38,630 bases of DNA from assembly GCA_013214575.1 (NCBI GenBank), contig JABSSD010000090.1:1-38630 (forward strand). Direction: 5' to 3'. Of this stretch, positions 7,463 through 15,441 are shown piece after piece (the stretch's first letter is position 1; the number at the start of each line of letters is the position of its first letter). The translations under genes and the position numbers were made by a program. The stretch comes from Paracoccaceae bacterium (GTDB taxonomy: Bacteria; Pseudomonadota; Alphaproteobacteria; Rhodobacterales; Rhodobacteraceae). Under the pieces are notes generated by a model that ran no database searches, was not told where the DNA came from, and saw only the letters and a program-made list of their open reading frames with translations.

Positions 7463-9141
7463 CAGATCCCCCCTCTTAATCCAGCACCCAGCGGTGAGCG
7501 CCACCAGTCGCTGCCTTCGGACATGGTGCCCCATTCGCCGCCCGATGATCCGGTCAGGCTTTCCCGGCGCGGGTCGCCAACGGGCGTGTAGTCGATTTCC
7601 ACCCAGCGCTGGCGCGATGCAAAATGCGCCAGCGCCAGGGCAATGGCATAGTCGCCGTGCCGCTTCTTGCCCTTGGCATCCGCCTCGCGCACATCGGGTA
7701 CACGCGGAATACCGCGGATCTTCTTCACCGAGCGCAAGTCTGAGAGGTGGTCGTCACTCTTGCCGATGGAGATTGTGGCGTCTTCAAAGGCTGTTTTAAG
7801 GGGCGGCATTTCCAGCCGGTACCAGTCCTGGCTAAACTTGATGGCCCAGACCAGGCCAGGGGTGTCGATGCTTTCGCGCAGGCCGAATTTGCGGCCCATG
7901 TCTTCGGCCACGGTCCAGCCCATGCCGGTGGCATCAAAGGCGGCGCCGACCAGGCGTTCGCGCACTGCGCTCATGACCTCTTCGACGATGGCCTTTTGCT
8001 CGTCGCCGGGCACGTTGCGCATTTCAATCGACAGGGCCTCACGGCGATTCAAGTTCTTCTCAATGGCCAGCAGGCTGAGCACGGACAGATCCGCGACGCG
8101 GGCAAAGTCAAATCCCAAGGCGTAATGGGGCTTTTGATCGAGGCCCGAGAGCACCGTTTCCAGATCCAGCATGAAGTCGCGCAGCATGTCTCGCCGCCGG
8201 TCTTCGGGCAACTGCAGATAACCGTCGGGCAATTCCAAGGTCAGGACCGGGGCATCGGCGGTCATGCGCGCCTCGATCAGCGGTGCGTTCAGCCAGGCCC
8301 CGGTGCCCGCCTTGGGAAGGCAGTGCAGCTCTTCGTCGGCGTCGTCGCCATAGATCGCATGGATATTGTCCGTCCAGGCTTTCTTGGCTTTGAGCGTATC
8401 AGCTTCGCCGGTGACCAGGGCGATGCGCTCATAAAGCCCCGCCGCGATGGCGTCGTTGAAATCGACCCGCAACACTTTGGCATTCTCACCACGCTCACCA
8501 GCCTGGACCTGGCGCACCAGCACATTGAACGGGTTGGCATCGCCGTCATGGGTGGAAATCACCAGCACCTTGCCGCCCCACATCAGCAGCGCATTGGCGG
8601 CTTTTAGCATCTCATCCAGCTCTTCGTGGAAGGCGGCTTCGTCAAAGATCACATAGCCCTGACGGCCCCGCAGCGAGCGCGGCTTGCTGGTCAGCGCGAC
8701 GATTTCAAAGCCAGAGGCAAACTTGATCCGAAACGCGAGAATGTCGCGGTCTTCTTCGCCGTTACGCTGATCCTTGAACAGGAACTCCTGCACCGCGCTG
8801 GCGGCCGGAATGAAGGCCTTGGCCCACATGGCGGCGGTGTCGATGAACTCGCGCGCCATGTCGAGATTGAAGCCTATATAGAGAGTGTCCATGCCGCCAG
8901 CGGGCTTGGAGGCACCAGAAGTCAGCACCGCATCCGCTGCCACTGCCCAGGTCATGCCAATTCGGCGTGACTTCTCGCAGACCACAAAAGGATAAGCGGC
9001 GGTCGTTTGCAGCAGCTCGACCTGATAGGGTAGCAGCACCGCTGGCAGGTCGACGTCATCCGCAATGACCTCTGGAAGCGCCTGGCGGCTTTCAGCGCGC
9101 AAGCTCTCCCAGTCCTGGTCTGTGAGGGTGTCAGAGCTCAT
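7462..9141 (-). CDS. Mu gp28-like terminase large subunit
   Basis: A 559-aa packaging motor: an ATPase that drives DNA into the prohead, followed by a nuclease that cuts the packaged DNA. The ATPase domain shows a Walker A-like CEKSRRIGMTWA (55-66), typical of large terminases in lacking the classical GKS, and Walker B YVIFDEAAF (163-171). The C-terminal RNase H-like nuclease is marked by ALGFDFARVADLS and AAFDATGMGW with acidic residues in the expected places. The start overlaps the gp27-like stop in ATGA and the stop overlaps the portal start in TGATG. Confidence 0.95.
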   Translation of the reverse strand: MSSDTLTDQDWESLRAESRQALPEVIADDVDLPAVLLPYQVELLQTTAAYPFVVCEKSRRIGMTWAVAADAVLTSGASKPAGGMDTLYIGFNLDMAREFIDTAAMWAKAFIPAASAVQEFLFKDQRNGEEDRDILAFRIKFASGFEIVALTSKPRSLRGRQGYVIFDEAAFHEELDEMLKAANALLMWGGKVLVISTHDGDANPFNVLVRQVQAGERGENAKVLRVDFNDAIAAGLYERIALVTGEADTLKAKKAWTDNIHAIYGDDADEELHCLPKAGTGAWLNAPLIEARMTADAPVLTLELPDGYLQLPEDRRRDMLRDFMLDLETVLSGLDQKPHYALGFDFARVADLSVLSLLAIEKNLNRREALSIEMRNVPGDEQKAIVEEVMSAVRERLVGAAFDATGMGWTVAEDMGRKFGLRESIDTPGLVWAIKFSQDWYRLEMPPLKTAFEDATISIGKSDDHLSDLRSVKKIRGIPRVPDVREADAKGKKRHGDYAIALALAHFASRQRWVEIDYTPVGDPRRESLTGSSGGEWGTMSEGSDWWRSPLGAGLRGGI

Positions 9142-9695
9142 CGTTTACCCCCAAACAGAACCTGTTCGCGGATGCCCTGGACGGTTTCTTTGGTCATGCC
9201 CAGCTGGGTGGCAGCTTTTTCAATGTCATCAACGGCGTCTTCGCGGGCCTTTTGCGCCACCCGGTTGCGCTCGTCCTCGCGCAGCTTTTCGCGCATCCCA
9301 GCCGATTGCATCAGGTCCTTGAGCATGCGGGACAGGCTGGCCAAGCCCTTGGGGTCGAAGTCTTGGTCCTTGTCAGACATGCCCTGCATCATCTGGAAGG
9401 CGGCTGTTGCAATCATCTGCATCAGCACCTTGTGCATGTTGCTTTCGCCCTCGATGTCCAGATCGGACAGCAAGGTTTCGGCCATGGCAAAGGCGTCGCG
9501 TTGGGATTTCAGCAGCTTGGAGAACTCGCCGACAGCGGTTTTGCCGATGCGGATTTCTTCGCCGCGTTCATCCAACCAGGAATTCAGCTCCTCGGTGATT
9601 TCCATGATGTCGCCGAAACCCCGGTCCTGCAGCAGTTGCGCCAGGCGTTGGCGCAACTCGGCTGGGATCAGATCCATTTTCTTGGACGGTGGCAT
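9138..9695 (-). CDS. Mu gp27-like protein (DUF3486), putative small terminase
   Basis: A 185-aa, largely helical, charged protein of the DUF3486/Mu gp27 family. By position it is thought to be the small terminase subunit that recognises the packaging site and feeds DNA to gp28. It begins MPPSKKMDLIP and LRQRLAQLLQDRGFG, with a helix-turn-helix-like segment in the first 60 residues (ITEELNSWLDERGEEIRIGKTAVGEF) and long amphipathic helices afterwards. The start has two bases of spacing from the previous gene and its stop overlaps gp28. Confidence 0.88.
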   Translation of the reverse strand: MPPSKKMDLIPAELRQRLAQLLQDRGFGDIMEITEELNSWLDERGEEIRIGKTAVGEFSKLLKSQRDAFAMAETLLSDLDIEGESNMHKVLMQMIATAAFQMMQGMSDKDQDFDPKGLASLSRMLKDLMQSAGMREKLREDERNRVAQKAREDAVDDIEKAATQLGMTKETVQGIREQVLFGGKR

Positions 9696-9697
9696 GA

Positions 9698-9994
9698 TTA
9701 CGCCCCCGGCTTGGGGCGCTGGATTTCGGGATGGCGGGCTATGCCCTGGGCGATTTCAACCCCGCGTGTGGTTGCGGTGGCAACGATGAACGCGCCGGTC
9801 TCCTCGGTTTCGACCAGGCCTTGTTCTTTGAGCCAGGCCAGCTCGGTCACCACCTGGGCGCGGGTAAAGGCAATTCCGATAAGAGGCAGTTGCGAGGCCA
9901 GCATGGACACATTTGAGGTGTAGCGCGGCGCATCTTCCAGAAAGCGGAGAATGGCAATCCGCGCATGTTGGCGCACTGTGTCTGAATAGCTCAT
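9698..9994 (-). CDS. Winged-helix phage protein (Mu gp26 position, VpaChn25_0724-like)
   Basis: A 98-aa protein resembling the VpaChn25_0724 family found at the gp26 position of Mu-like phages. The fold suggested by IAILRFLEDAPRYTSN, then LPLIGIAFTRAQVVTELAWLKEQGLVE and a beta-hairpin TGAFIVATATTRG is a winged helix, so DNA or DNA-packaging contacts are plausible. No experimental role is known to me. It is coupled by ATGA to the DUF2730 gene upstream and sits two bases before gp27. Confidence 0.8.
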   Translation of the reverse strand: MSYSDTVRQHARIAILRFLEDAPRYTSNVSMLASQLPLIGIAFTRAQVVTELAWLKEQGLVETEETGAFIVATATTRGVEIAQGIARHPEIQRPKPGA

Positions 9995-10353
9995 TTGGTT
10001 TCCCGCAGATAATCTTCGTGGCGTGTGGTGACAATTTCCAGCCTGCTTTGGCTTTCGGCGACGGATCGCATGGTGGCGCGCAGGGCTTTCATGTCACCGC
10101 CCATTTCTGAGAGCATGAGCTGCAGGCTGTGCATGTCGTCCTTGTTTGGCATATTGCCCAGGGCAAGTTCCGTAGCCTGAGCTCTCAGCTCCAGCGCGTC
10201 CATGCGTTTGGAGCCTACGTCCAGGCGGGCAGCGACGGCCTTGAAATCGCTGTCCACATCTTTGCGCCTGGTGGCGAACCACGTGTAAAGGATGCCGCCC
10301 AGGGGAATGGCCAATCCCAATATTTTCAGGGCCAGTTCGGGGTCCAAAGTCAC
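9991..10353 (-). CDS. DUF2730-family phage protein (Mu gp25 position)
   Basis: A 120-aa protein with one N-terminal membrane helix (about 10-27, ILGLAIPLGGILYTWFA) followed by a basic RRK and a long predicted coiled coil (about 35-115). This is the DUF2730 layout in Mu-like phages, where the gene lies between lysis and packaging genes. By topology it could be a spanin- or holin-associated inner membrane protein, but this is inference. It is coupled by ATGA overlaps on both sides. Confidence 0.82.
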   Translation of the reverse strand: MTLDPELALKILGLAIPLGGILYTWFATRRKDVDSDFKAVAARLDVGSKRMDALELRAQATELALGNMPNKDDMHSLQLMLSEMGGDMKALRATMRSVAESQSRLEIVTTRHEDYLRETK

Positions 10354-10913
10354 TTGCTGCCCTCATGCCAGGCGCGCACGGCCTCGTTGTCTGACGGCTC
10401 AATGGCCACCTGGGACAGCGCGGTGTCGGTACCGGTTTCGGCCGCGCCGGGCGTGTCATGTTGAAGGGCACGAATTTGGGTGATATTTTCAAGCACCTGC
10501 GGCAACCGGGCGGTGCTTTGCGCGATGGCCTGGCTGAACTCTTGCGACTTCATCTGGAAGCGCCCGCCAAAATAGAAGGCGACAATGGTCCCGGCCAGCC
10601 ACCACAGTGGATCCGGCACCAGCGTCAGCCCCTGCATCCGCTCGGCAAACCAAAGCGGGTCGAACATGGACGAGGCAAACAGCGAAAAGATGGCGATCAC
10701 AATCAGCGGCCGGGGCAGGCGGTTCAGCCCGTCCATAAAGCGATCAAAGTGACCCTTGCGCGACACCTGGAACTCAGCTCCGAATTGGCCCAATGCCGAC
10801 TGCGCATAATCGGCGCGGCGTTGTGCGCCTGCCTCGGTGTTCTCCATGAACACCCCGGCGGTCTCGGCGATCACATTGCGGCCGCCGCCAAATATCGTTC
10901 TCAGCAAGTTCAT
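10350..10913 (-). CDS. Holin of the 3-TM gene-transfer-release family
   Basis: A 187-aa membrane protein similar to the GTA_holin_3TM family, which permeabilises the inner membrane so that endolysin can reach peptidoglycan. It starts MNLLRTIFGGGRNVIAETA, typical of the family, with hydrophobic segments at about 69-88 (RPLIVIAIFSLFASSMFDPL) and 99-117 (LVPDPLWWLAGTIVAFYFGG), a re-entrant third segment and a polar C-terminal tail. It lies immediately downstream of the muramidase with an ATGA overlap, so the two form a lysis cassette. The family is named after gene transfer agents, but here the context is a Mu-like phage. Confidence 0.88.
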   Translation of the reverse strand: MNLLRTIFGGGRNVIAETAGVFMENTEAGAQRRADYAQSALGQFGAEFQVSRKGHFDRFMDGLNRLPRPLIVIAIFSLFASSMFDPLWFAERMQGLTLVPDPLWWLAGTIVAFYFGGRFQMKSQEFSQAIAQSTARLPQVLENITQIRALQHDTPGAAETGTDTALSQVAIEPSDNEAVRAWHEGSK

Positions 10914-11521
10914 GCCCAGCCCCCCACACGTTTGGAAAAGTCTTGATCTGTCATGTGGAATTGCGGAGCGATGAACTCCTCGGCCCGCTTGATCCAGCCG
11001 CCTTTGCCGCCCGCCCTGGTGCGGGCGTATTTGCGCGACGCTGTGCGCCGGTCAGCCAGGCGAAAGTAGTAATTGCGGCGGGCAATGCCATAGGCATCCA
11101 CAAAAAACGACCCGGCTTTCTTAAAGGCCCGGTGGACAGCGGCGGCGGTCTTCGCCCCGAGTGATCCGTCCACGGTCACCGGCTCCTGAAACTCGCCAAG
11201 CAACCGCTGCAGGATCTTCACCGCATTGCCACCAGCGTTGACATACATGTCGAAAACTGAGGACTGCAGCGCGACAGGCAACAGGCTTATGCGCGGCTTC
11301 TGGAAATAGTGCTGGATGAAAATATCAACCGCCTGGGACCGGGTCATGAGGCGCACATCCGAGGCGTCCACATCGCCGTCATGGTCCAGATCGAGACCCA
11401 GGCGCCGCATGGTGTGGATCGTCACGCCAAATTTGGTGGCGCCGCCAGGATCGTCGGCGTCGTTCACATATCCGCCCTCGCGCGCGACAATGTCTTCTGA
11501 GATTTGCTGAACTGACTTCAC
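10910..11521 (-). CDS. Holin-associated N-acetylmuramidase (GH108-type endolysin)
   Basis: A 203-aa muramidase that cleaves peptidoglycan glycan strands for lysis. The GH108 signature REGGYVNDADDPGGATKFGVT is at 14-34, with E15 the likely catalytic acid. After it come DHDGDVDASDV, an EF-hand/dockerin-like calcium loop, the core VFDMYVNAGGNAVKILQR, and a C-terminal domain with DGSLGAKTAAA, the peptidoglycan-binding 3 type. No signal peptide is visible, so export depends on the holin encoded next. The EF-hand insert is known in the Rhodobacteraceae version of this enzyme. This is the first gene of the late module; cargo DNA starts upstream of it. Confidence 0.9.
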   Translation of the reverse strand: MKSVQQISEDIVAREGGYVNDADDPGGATKFGVTIHTMRRLGLDLDHDGDVDASDVRLMTRSQAVDIFIQHYFQKPRISLLPVALQSSVFDMYVNAGGNAVKILQRLLGEFQEPVTVDGSLGAKTAAAVHRAFKKAGSFFVDAYGIARRNYYFRLADRRTASRKYARTRAGGKGGWIKRAEEFIAPQFHMTDQDFSKRVGGWA

Positions 11522-11643
11522 CGCTCGACCCCTTATGCAACCTGATCACAGGTACACATTGGCCGATTTAGGGCGGGCAGAAACACCCGCAACAGGTTGT
11601 GGGAGGCAGGTGGATGGTGGTTTGGGGAGGCTGCTGGATTAAG

Positions 11644-11709
11644 CCAACTGGGGCGAACGGCCCTAACCGGACTTTCGAATGGTCCGCAGCGAATGGCTGG
11701 CCAGAGCCC
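11644..11709. repeat. Dispersed repeat family A, copy 2
   Basis: Matches 2047-2112 along 66 bp (see that entry). It lies about 120 bp upstream of the lysis cassette, at the edge of cargo block 2. The interval 11522-12087 (about 570 bp) holds this repeat. The open frame on the + strand at 11599-12066 has no codon character or recognisable homology and I regard it as non-coding. Confidence 0.75.
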
Positions 11710-12087
11710 CTAGTCGCTGATGCTGCAAGCGCAGGAGTTTGTAGGGGGCGGCGAAAAGCGGAAACTTGCTACGAGAGCGAGACAAGCGCTCGGAATTCGC
11801 CAGTTCTGACATTGCAACGCCGGAGATCGCAATGCGAAAGATTGCTGGTAGTGAGCGTATACGGGCTCAGAATGACCATCTATCACCAGTGGTCGCTGGT
11901 ACTTTGCCATGGTTCAAAACAATCAAATCCCTGGGCTAGTGCGAAAAATTATCGAACCTCTGAACGGCTGCTAAGCCAATCGAATTTGGTTGCAGGCGAG
12001 CCCAGCCAAATTATTGTGAGTTCTCAAGCAATTCAGATGAATGGTGGAATCGAGCAAGCGGAATAGAGGTGTTTTCTATGTTCAATC

Positions 12088-13452
12088 CTAAACCTGCACG
12101 CGTTCGTCCTCGGAGCTCACCGTCGTGGCTTTGGCCTGGTTTGTAATACTGGAAACATTTGTCTGAACGAGCCGAGGCGCGTCGTTTTGAACAACCTCCA
12201 GCCCAATGGAACGTACTCTTTCGTAGATCCAAAACACAGCCACAACCGAAGCCACGAGAGCAATGCCAGTTCTTGCCATAGTCCAAATAGGCTCCCGAAA
12301 GCGTTTGAAAATAACAACGACTGGCCAAACGAGCAGTACAATCACCAGCTGACCGATCTCGACGCCGATGTTGAATGCCAGCAAGCTTTGCCAGACGTTC
12401 GGTGCGTCGATCCTCAGTATTTGGTGCAGCATGAAGGAAAAGCCGAAGCCGTGCAGAAGCCCGATTCCCGAAGTGACAGCGATGGCAGGCAGGTCACTCC
12501 CCCGTCGGTTCGCCGGACGGAAGACCGCCATTGCCGCGGCGAAGATGATTGATAGCGCAATCGCTATTTCTACGGTTGGGATAAACCATGCACCGCTCGG
12601 CGCGACACCGAAGAAACCCAATATTAGCGTAATCGTGTGGCCAATCGTGAACCCGGTTACTCGTCCCAAAAGACTGTGCAGGCCGTAGGCGCCGATGATC
12701 ATGCATAATACGAACAAAACATGATCGAGACCTCCAAGAATGTGCCGGATTCCCTCGGTTATGAACGTTGACGCTGCTGCAGTGACGGATCCTGATATTT
12801 CGACTGGCTCTTGCATGAGCCCACTCACGCGGTAAGTCGTGATACCCTGGTTACTGTAGTCGAGAATGAGATTGGCGGTCAGTTCCTGCCCGGGAAGGCC
12901 GGGGTTCGCAGCATTCGAGATTGAATAGGTGCCAACGGGACCGGCCTCATAATGCAGGTGGATGTCCACCATTACGTCACCAACGTATGTTTCGCCGGTA
13001 TCTTTTGGGAATATATCACTTTCTGTAAGGGCCATCTTTGCCTCATTACGAGTCGCAAACCCGGGCTCGCTGCCGATCAGGTGGGCACGGACGTTGATGA
13101 CTGAAGGGGACAGTATTCTGTCGTCGGTTTCGATCCGCAACGCTTTTGCCGCGATCCGGCCAAGGCCGTCAGGATCGTCATGAAGAGCATCAACCGAAAC
13201 ATAGTGCATCAATGCACCGTCTTCTATCCGGTTTGTGGTGAAGGGTGAGGGCTCAGGTAAGCCGGACGCGTTCGGCGGTCCAACCAGACCGGCCACCAGA
13301 TAGGACATTGGTGTACGCAGGTAGACTTCAAGCCCCTCGGACGTATGCACGATGTGGTGAATGCGGATGTTTTGGTTAAGTTTGAAATGCGCCTGTGCTG
13401 CCACACTGTGCAGACCTATGATGAGCGCCAGAATAACCAGAGCGCATTTCAT
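12088..13452 (-). CDS. HupE/UreJ-type membrane protein (putative metal permease)
   Basis: A 454-aa protein with a signal peptide (1-22, ending VAAQAHF), a periplasmic region of about 200 residues, then six to seven membrane segments (about 230-412). The membrane part carries the HupE/UreJ motifs HILGGLDHVLFV (237-248), GFTIGHTITL (267-276), LLHGFGFSFML (332-342) and FNIGVEIGQL (360-369). The conserved His/Asp residues of HupE/UreJ proteins are associated with nickel or cobalt uptake, although the extended HupE/UreJ_2 subfamily seen here has no proven substrate. The ATG overlaps the stop of the 610-aa gene (ATGA), so the two are translationally coupled. It is the last gene of the cargo operon. 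Confidence 0.85.
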   Translation of the reverse strand: MKCALVILALIIGLHSVAAQAHFKLNQNIRIHHIVHTSEGLEVYLRTPMSYLVAGLVGPPNASGLPEPSPFTTNRIEDGALMHYVSVDALHDDPDGLGRIAAKALRIETDDRILSPSVINVRAHLIGSEPGFATRNEAKMALTESDIFPKDTGETYVGDVMVDIHLHYEAGPVGTYSISNAANPGLPGQELTANLILDYSNQGITTYRVSGLMQEPVEISGSVTAAASTFITEGIRHILGGLDHVLFVLCMIIGAYGLHSLLGRVTGFTIGHTITLILGFFGVAPSGAWFIPTVEIAIALSIIFAAAMAVFRPANRRGSDLPAIAVTSGIGLLHGFGFSFMLHQILRIDAPNVWQSLLAFNIGVEIGQLVIVLLVWPVVVIFKRFREPIWTMARTGIALVASVVAVFWIYERVRSIGLEVVQNDAPRLVQTNVSSITNQAKATTVSSEDERVQV

Positions 13453-15281
13453 GAGTTTGAATTCGCAGCTGAAGGCTTGTCAGGTGTTCTTCCTTCGAGA
13501 ATCGTCAGGCCAGTAAGTTTCCAGGAACCCTCTCGAAGTACAACATCCAGCAGTGCCCGGTATTCGATGGCCCGCAAATGCTGATGACCCCAATGACCGC
13601 CACTGACATGCGTCGTCCAACTAGCGAGCAAGCGGCTTTCATTTCTCGTACCAGTCGCCGAGACTTCCTCAATCTTGATTTCTTGGATGGAATCCGTTTG
13701 GGCGAGCGCACCCGAGGGCAGATTAACTGACAGGCCGCGCCGGATCTCGGCACCTACCTCTTCGACGTCTTCCATGGCGACATAAAGCCCCAAGGATGCA
13801 ATAAATCGTTCTGGTAATACCTCGAGCTGAGAGACTGCCATGTTGTGCACCACCTGAGATACAATCTTTTCAGCTGTGATCATATCCAACTTCGCTGAAC
13901 CCGGAAAAGAAACCGAATACGATACACTAGTTGCAGGATAAGCTAGTGCAAAAAGAACCAACGACGGAAGTCCCCAGGCAAAGCGACGGCCTGGTCCTGA
14001 TCTGAAGGCCTTCGCGGAGGCGACAACACCCATTAGTAAAAACAGGATCGACAGGACAGGCACGGCAAAGTTGGCGTTAACGATCCCTTCGACTTCACTG
14101 ACTTTTGGATTGATCCATTTCTTCAGAGAGTTTTTCCAACCGACAACCGGGCTATCAACAGTGGCCGCGTCCAGTGCGCTGCCCACTGGATCGGTTTCGA
14201 CCACAGGTATCATAGAGCCTTTCTCTGAAAATACGTCCAATTTCACCTCGACGCGGCCCGGAAGGTCGTCCTGAGGATAAGATAGGATCGCGCCGAAAAA
14301 CGCCGCATCGCGGTCGATCGCCTTTGCCGTGTCCAGCATGTTCCAACCCTTGAGACCTAACGATAGCTGAATGATCCGTATTTTGTGTGGAGCCACCTTA
14401 ACCCCGTCAATGGTAACCGGGTTGCTTTCGCGTAGAAACGCTGCGGCCTTGGCTTTCACAGTTTCGATGTCTTTGACACTGAGCCGGGTCTTGTCGCCGA
14501 GTTCTAAGTCAACCCAAGATTCCAGATCCGCAAGCCGAAATATCACTTCGTGGCGTGTTTCCCGAGCCTCCATTGAAAGGAAAGAACTCACTGGGGAATA
14601 ATTGTGCCTCCGAAGATTTTTGTTGGAATAGGCCGAGTACCATGGATCTTCCCAATTGAGCTTCAGGGTTTCCGGCGCCGAGAAAAATCGATAATTGGTG
14701 ATCGCAACACTACCGTGCCACGACAAAAAACCGATGGCGGCCACAACCCTATCAGCCGGGGTAGTGGGCGGAACAAATGTCAGTTCATCTGGTTGCCCGA
14801 CAAACGGGTAGTCAATTTCTAAAAAAATGACGTCCGGGCTAAGAGGGCCAAAATTTGGTGGTGGAGGCATCCCCACTGGCCTGGTCGGCGCCGGACGTTC
14901 CATTCGGGAGCGGATTTCTATGGCAGTTACCTTGGGTTCTAGTTTCTTTCCATCCGCATCCAGAACATTGAAGTTCCGCGTGGATCCGACCACATCGAGC
15001 ACGTCACTTCGAGACGAGGCTTCCTTGCTGGCTTCGGTATCGAAAAACTTTGAATACTCGCCAAGGTCAATTTCCACACTAATGCGAACCCGGTCTTCGA
15101 GAACCCGGATCTCAACGAAATTCGGCGCCGATTCCGATCCGTTCGTGTTCAGGTAGTCGGCGCGAACCGCAGTGTTCACCAAAAGAAATGCCACTAAGAC
15201 GGCAAACGTCCGCCACGAGAAACCTCGGTACAATGGCCTGGGGTCAATGGGAAAATAAATTGAGTGCATTGCCTGCTCCAT
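13449..15281 (-). CDS. Membrane-anchored periplasmic protein of unknown function
   Basis: A 610-aa protein that I do not recognise. Visible layout: an N-terminal signal/anchor (about 24-41, TFAVLVAFLLVNTAVRA), a periplasmic beta-rich region (about 50-400) with a Pro-rich stretch near 128-145, two membrane helices (about 404-425 and 434-454), and a C-terminal domain (about 460-600) ending with a conserved-looking WTTHVSGGHWGHQHLRAIEYRA segment that carries several His residues. ATGs at 15281 and 15269 are both possible starts. The coupling to the HupE-like gene implies a joint function, perhaps substrate capture or assembly for that permease. It is separated from the MBL gene upstream by 160 bp containing a strong inverted repeat. 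Confidence 0.75.
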   Translation of the reverse strand: MEQAMHSIYFPIDPRPLYRGFSWRTFAVLVAFLLVNTAVRADYLNTNGSESAPNFVEIRVLEDRVRISVEIDLGEYSKFFDTEASKEASSRSDVLDVVGSTRNFNVLDADGKKLEPKVTAIEIRSRMERPAPTRPVGMPPPPNFGPLSPDVIFLEIDYPFVGQPDELTFVPPTTPADRVVAAIGFLSWHGSVAITNYRFFSAPETLKLNWEDPWYSAYSNKNLRRHNYSPVSSFLSMEARETRHEVIFRLADLESWVDLELGDKTRLSVKDIETVKAKAAAFLRESNPVTIDGVKVAPHKIRIIQLSLGLKGWNMLDTAKAIDRDAAFFGAILSYPQDDLPGRVEVKLDVFSEKGSMIPVVETDPVGSALDAATVDSPVVGWKNSLKKWINPKVSEVEGIVNANFAVPVLSILFLLMGVVASAKAFRSGPGRRFAWGLPSLVLFALAYPATSVSYSVSFPGSAKLDMITAEKIVSQVVHNMAVSQLEVLPERFIASLGLYVAMEDVEEVGAEIRRGLSVNLPSGALAQTDSIQEIKIEEVSATGTRNESRLLASWTTHVSGGHWGHQHLRAIEYRALLDVVLREGSWKLTGLTILEGRTPDKPSAANSNS

Positions 15282-15375
15282 GCCGGGTCAAGACCGGTTC
15301 CTTGTCGTTGATACTGGGAAACGTGTTTGGCTATCTTTTTGGATAAGGATCGTCGGTTCACATTCTTGCCAATTA

Positions 15376-15413
15376 GGTTCGGCCACATTCCACTCAAAGC
15401 GAGTGGCCGAACC
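15376..15413 (-). other. Intercistronic hairpin between MBL and 610-aa genes
   Basis: A perfect 11-bp inverted repeat (ggttcggccac / gtggccgaacc) with a 16-nt loop lies between the MBL stop and the next start. No T-run follows on the coding strand, so it is not a classical intrinsic terminator. An mRNA-stability or attenuation role is possible. Nothing else is seen in this 160-bp gap. Confidence 0.6.
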
Positions 15414-15441
15414 ATTTCTTGCTACGCTAATACTTGCGGTT

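Noticed and set aside
9138-11521. A gene transfer agent (GTA) cluster
   Set aside because: The holin and muramidase are of GTA-related families, but the neighbouring DUF2730, gp26-, gp27- and gp28-like genes and the Mu-type order identify a Mu-like phage.
11599-12066. A 155-codon + strand frame upstream of the lysis genes
   Set aside because: Covers a dispersed repeat, has no ribosome-binding site, and its composition does not look like protein.
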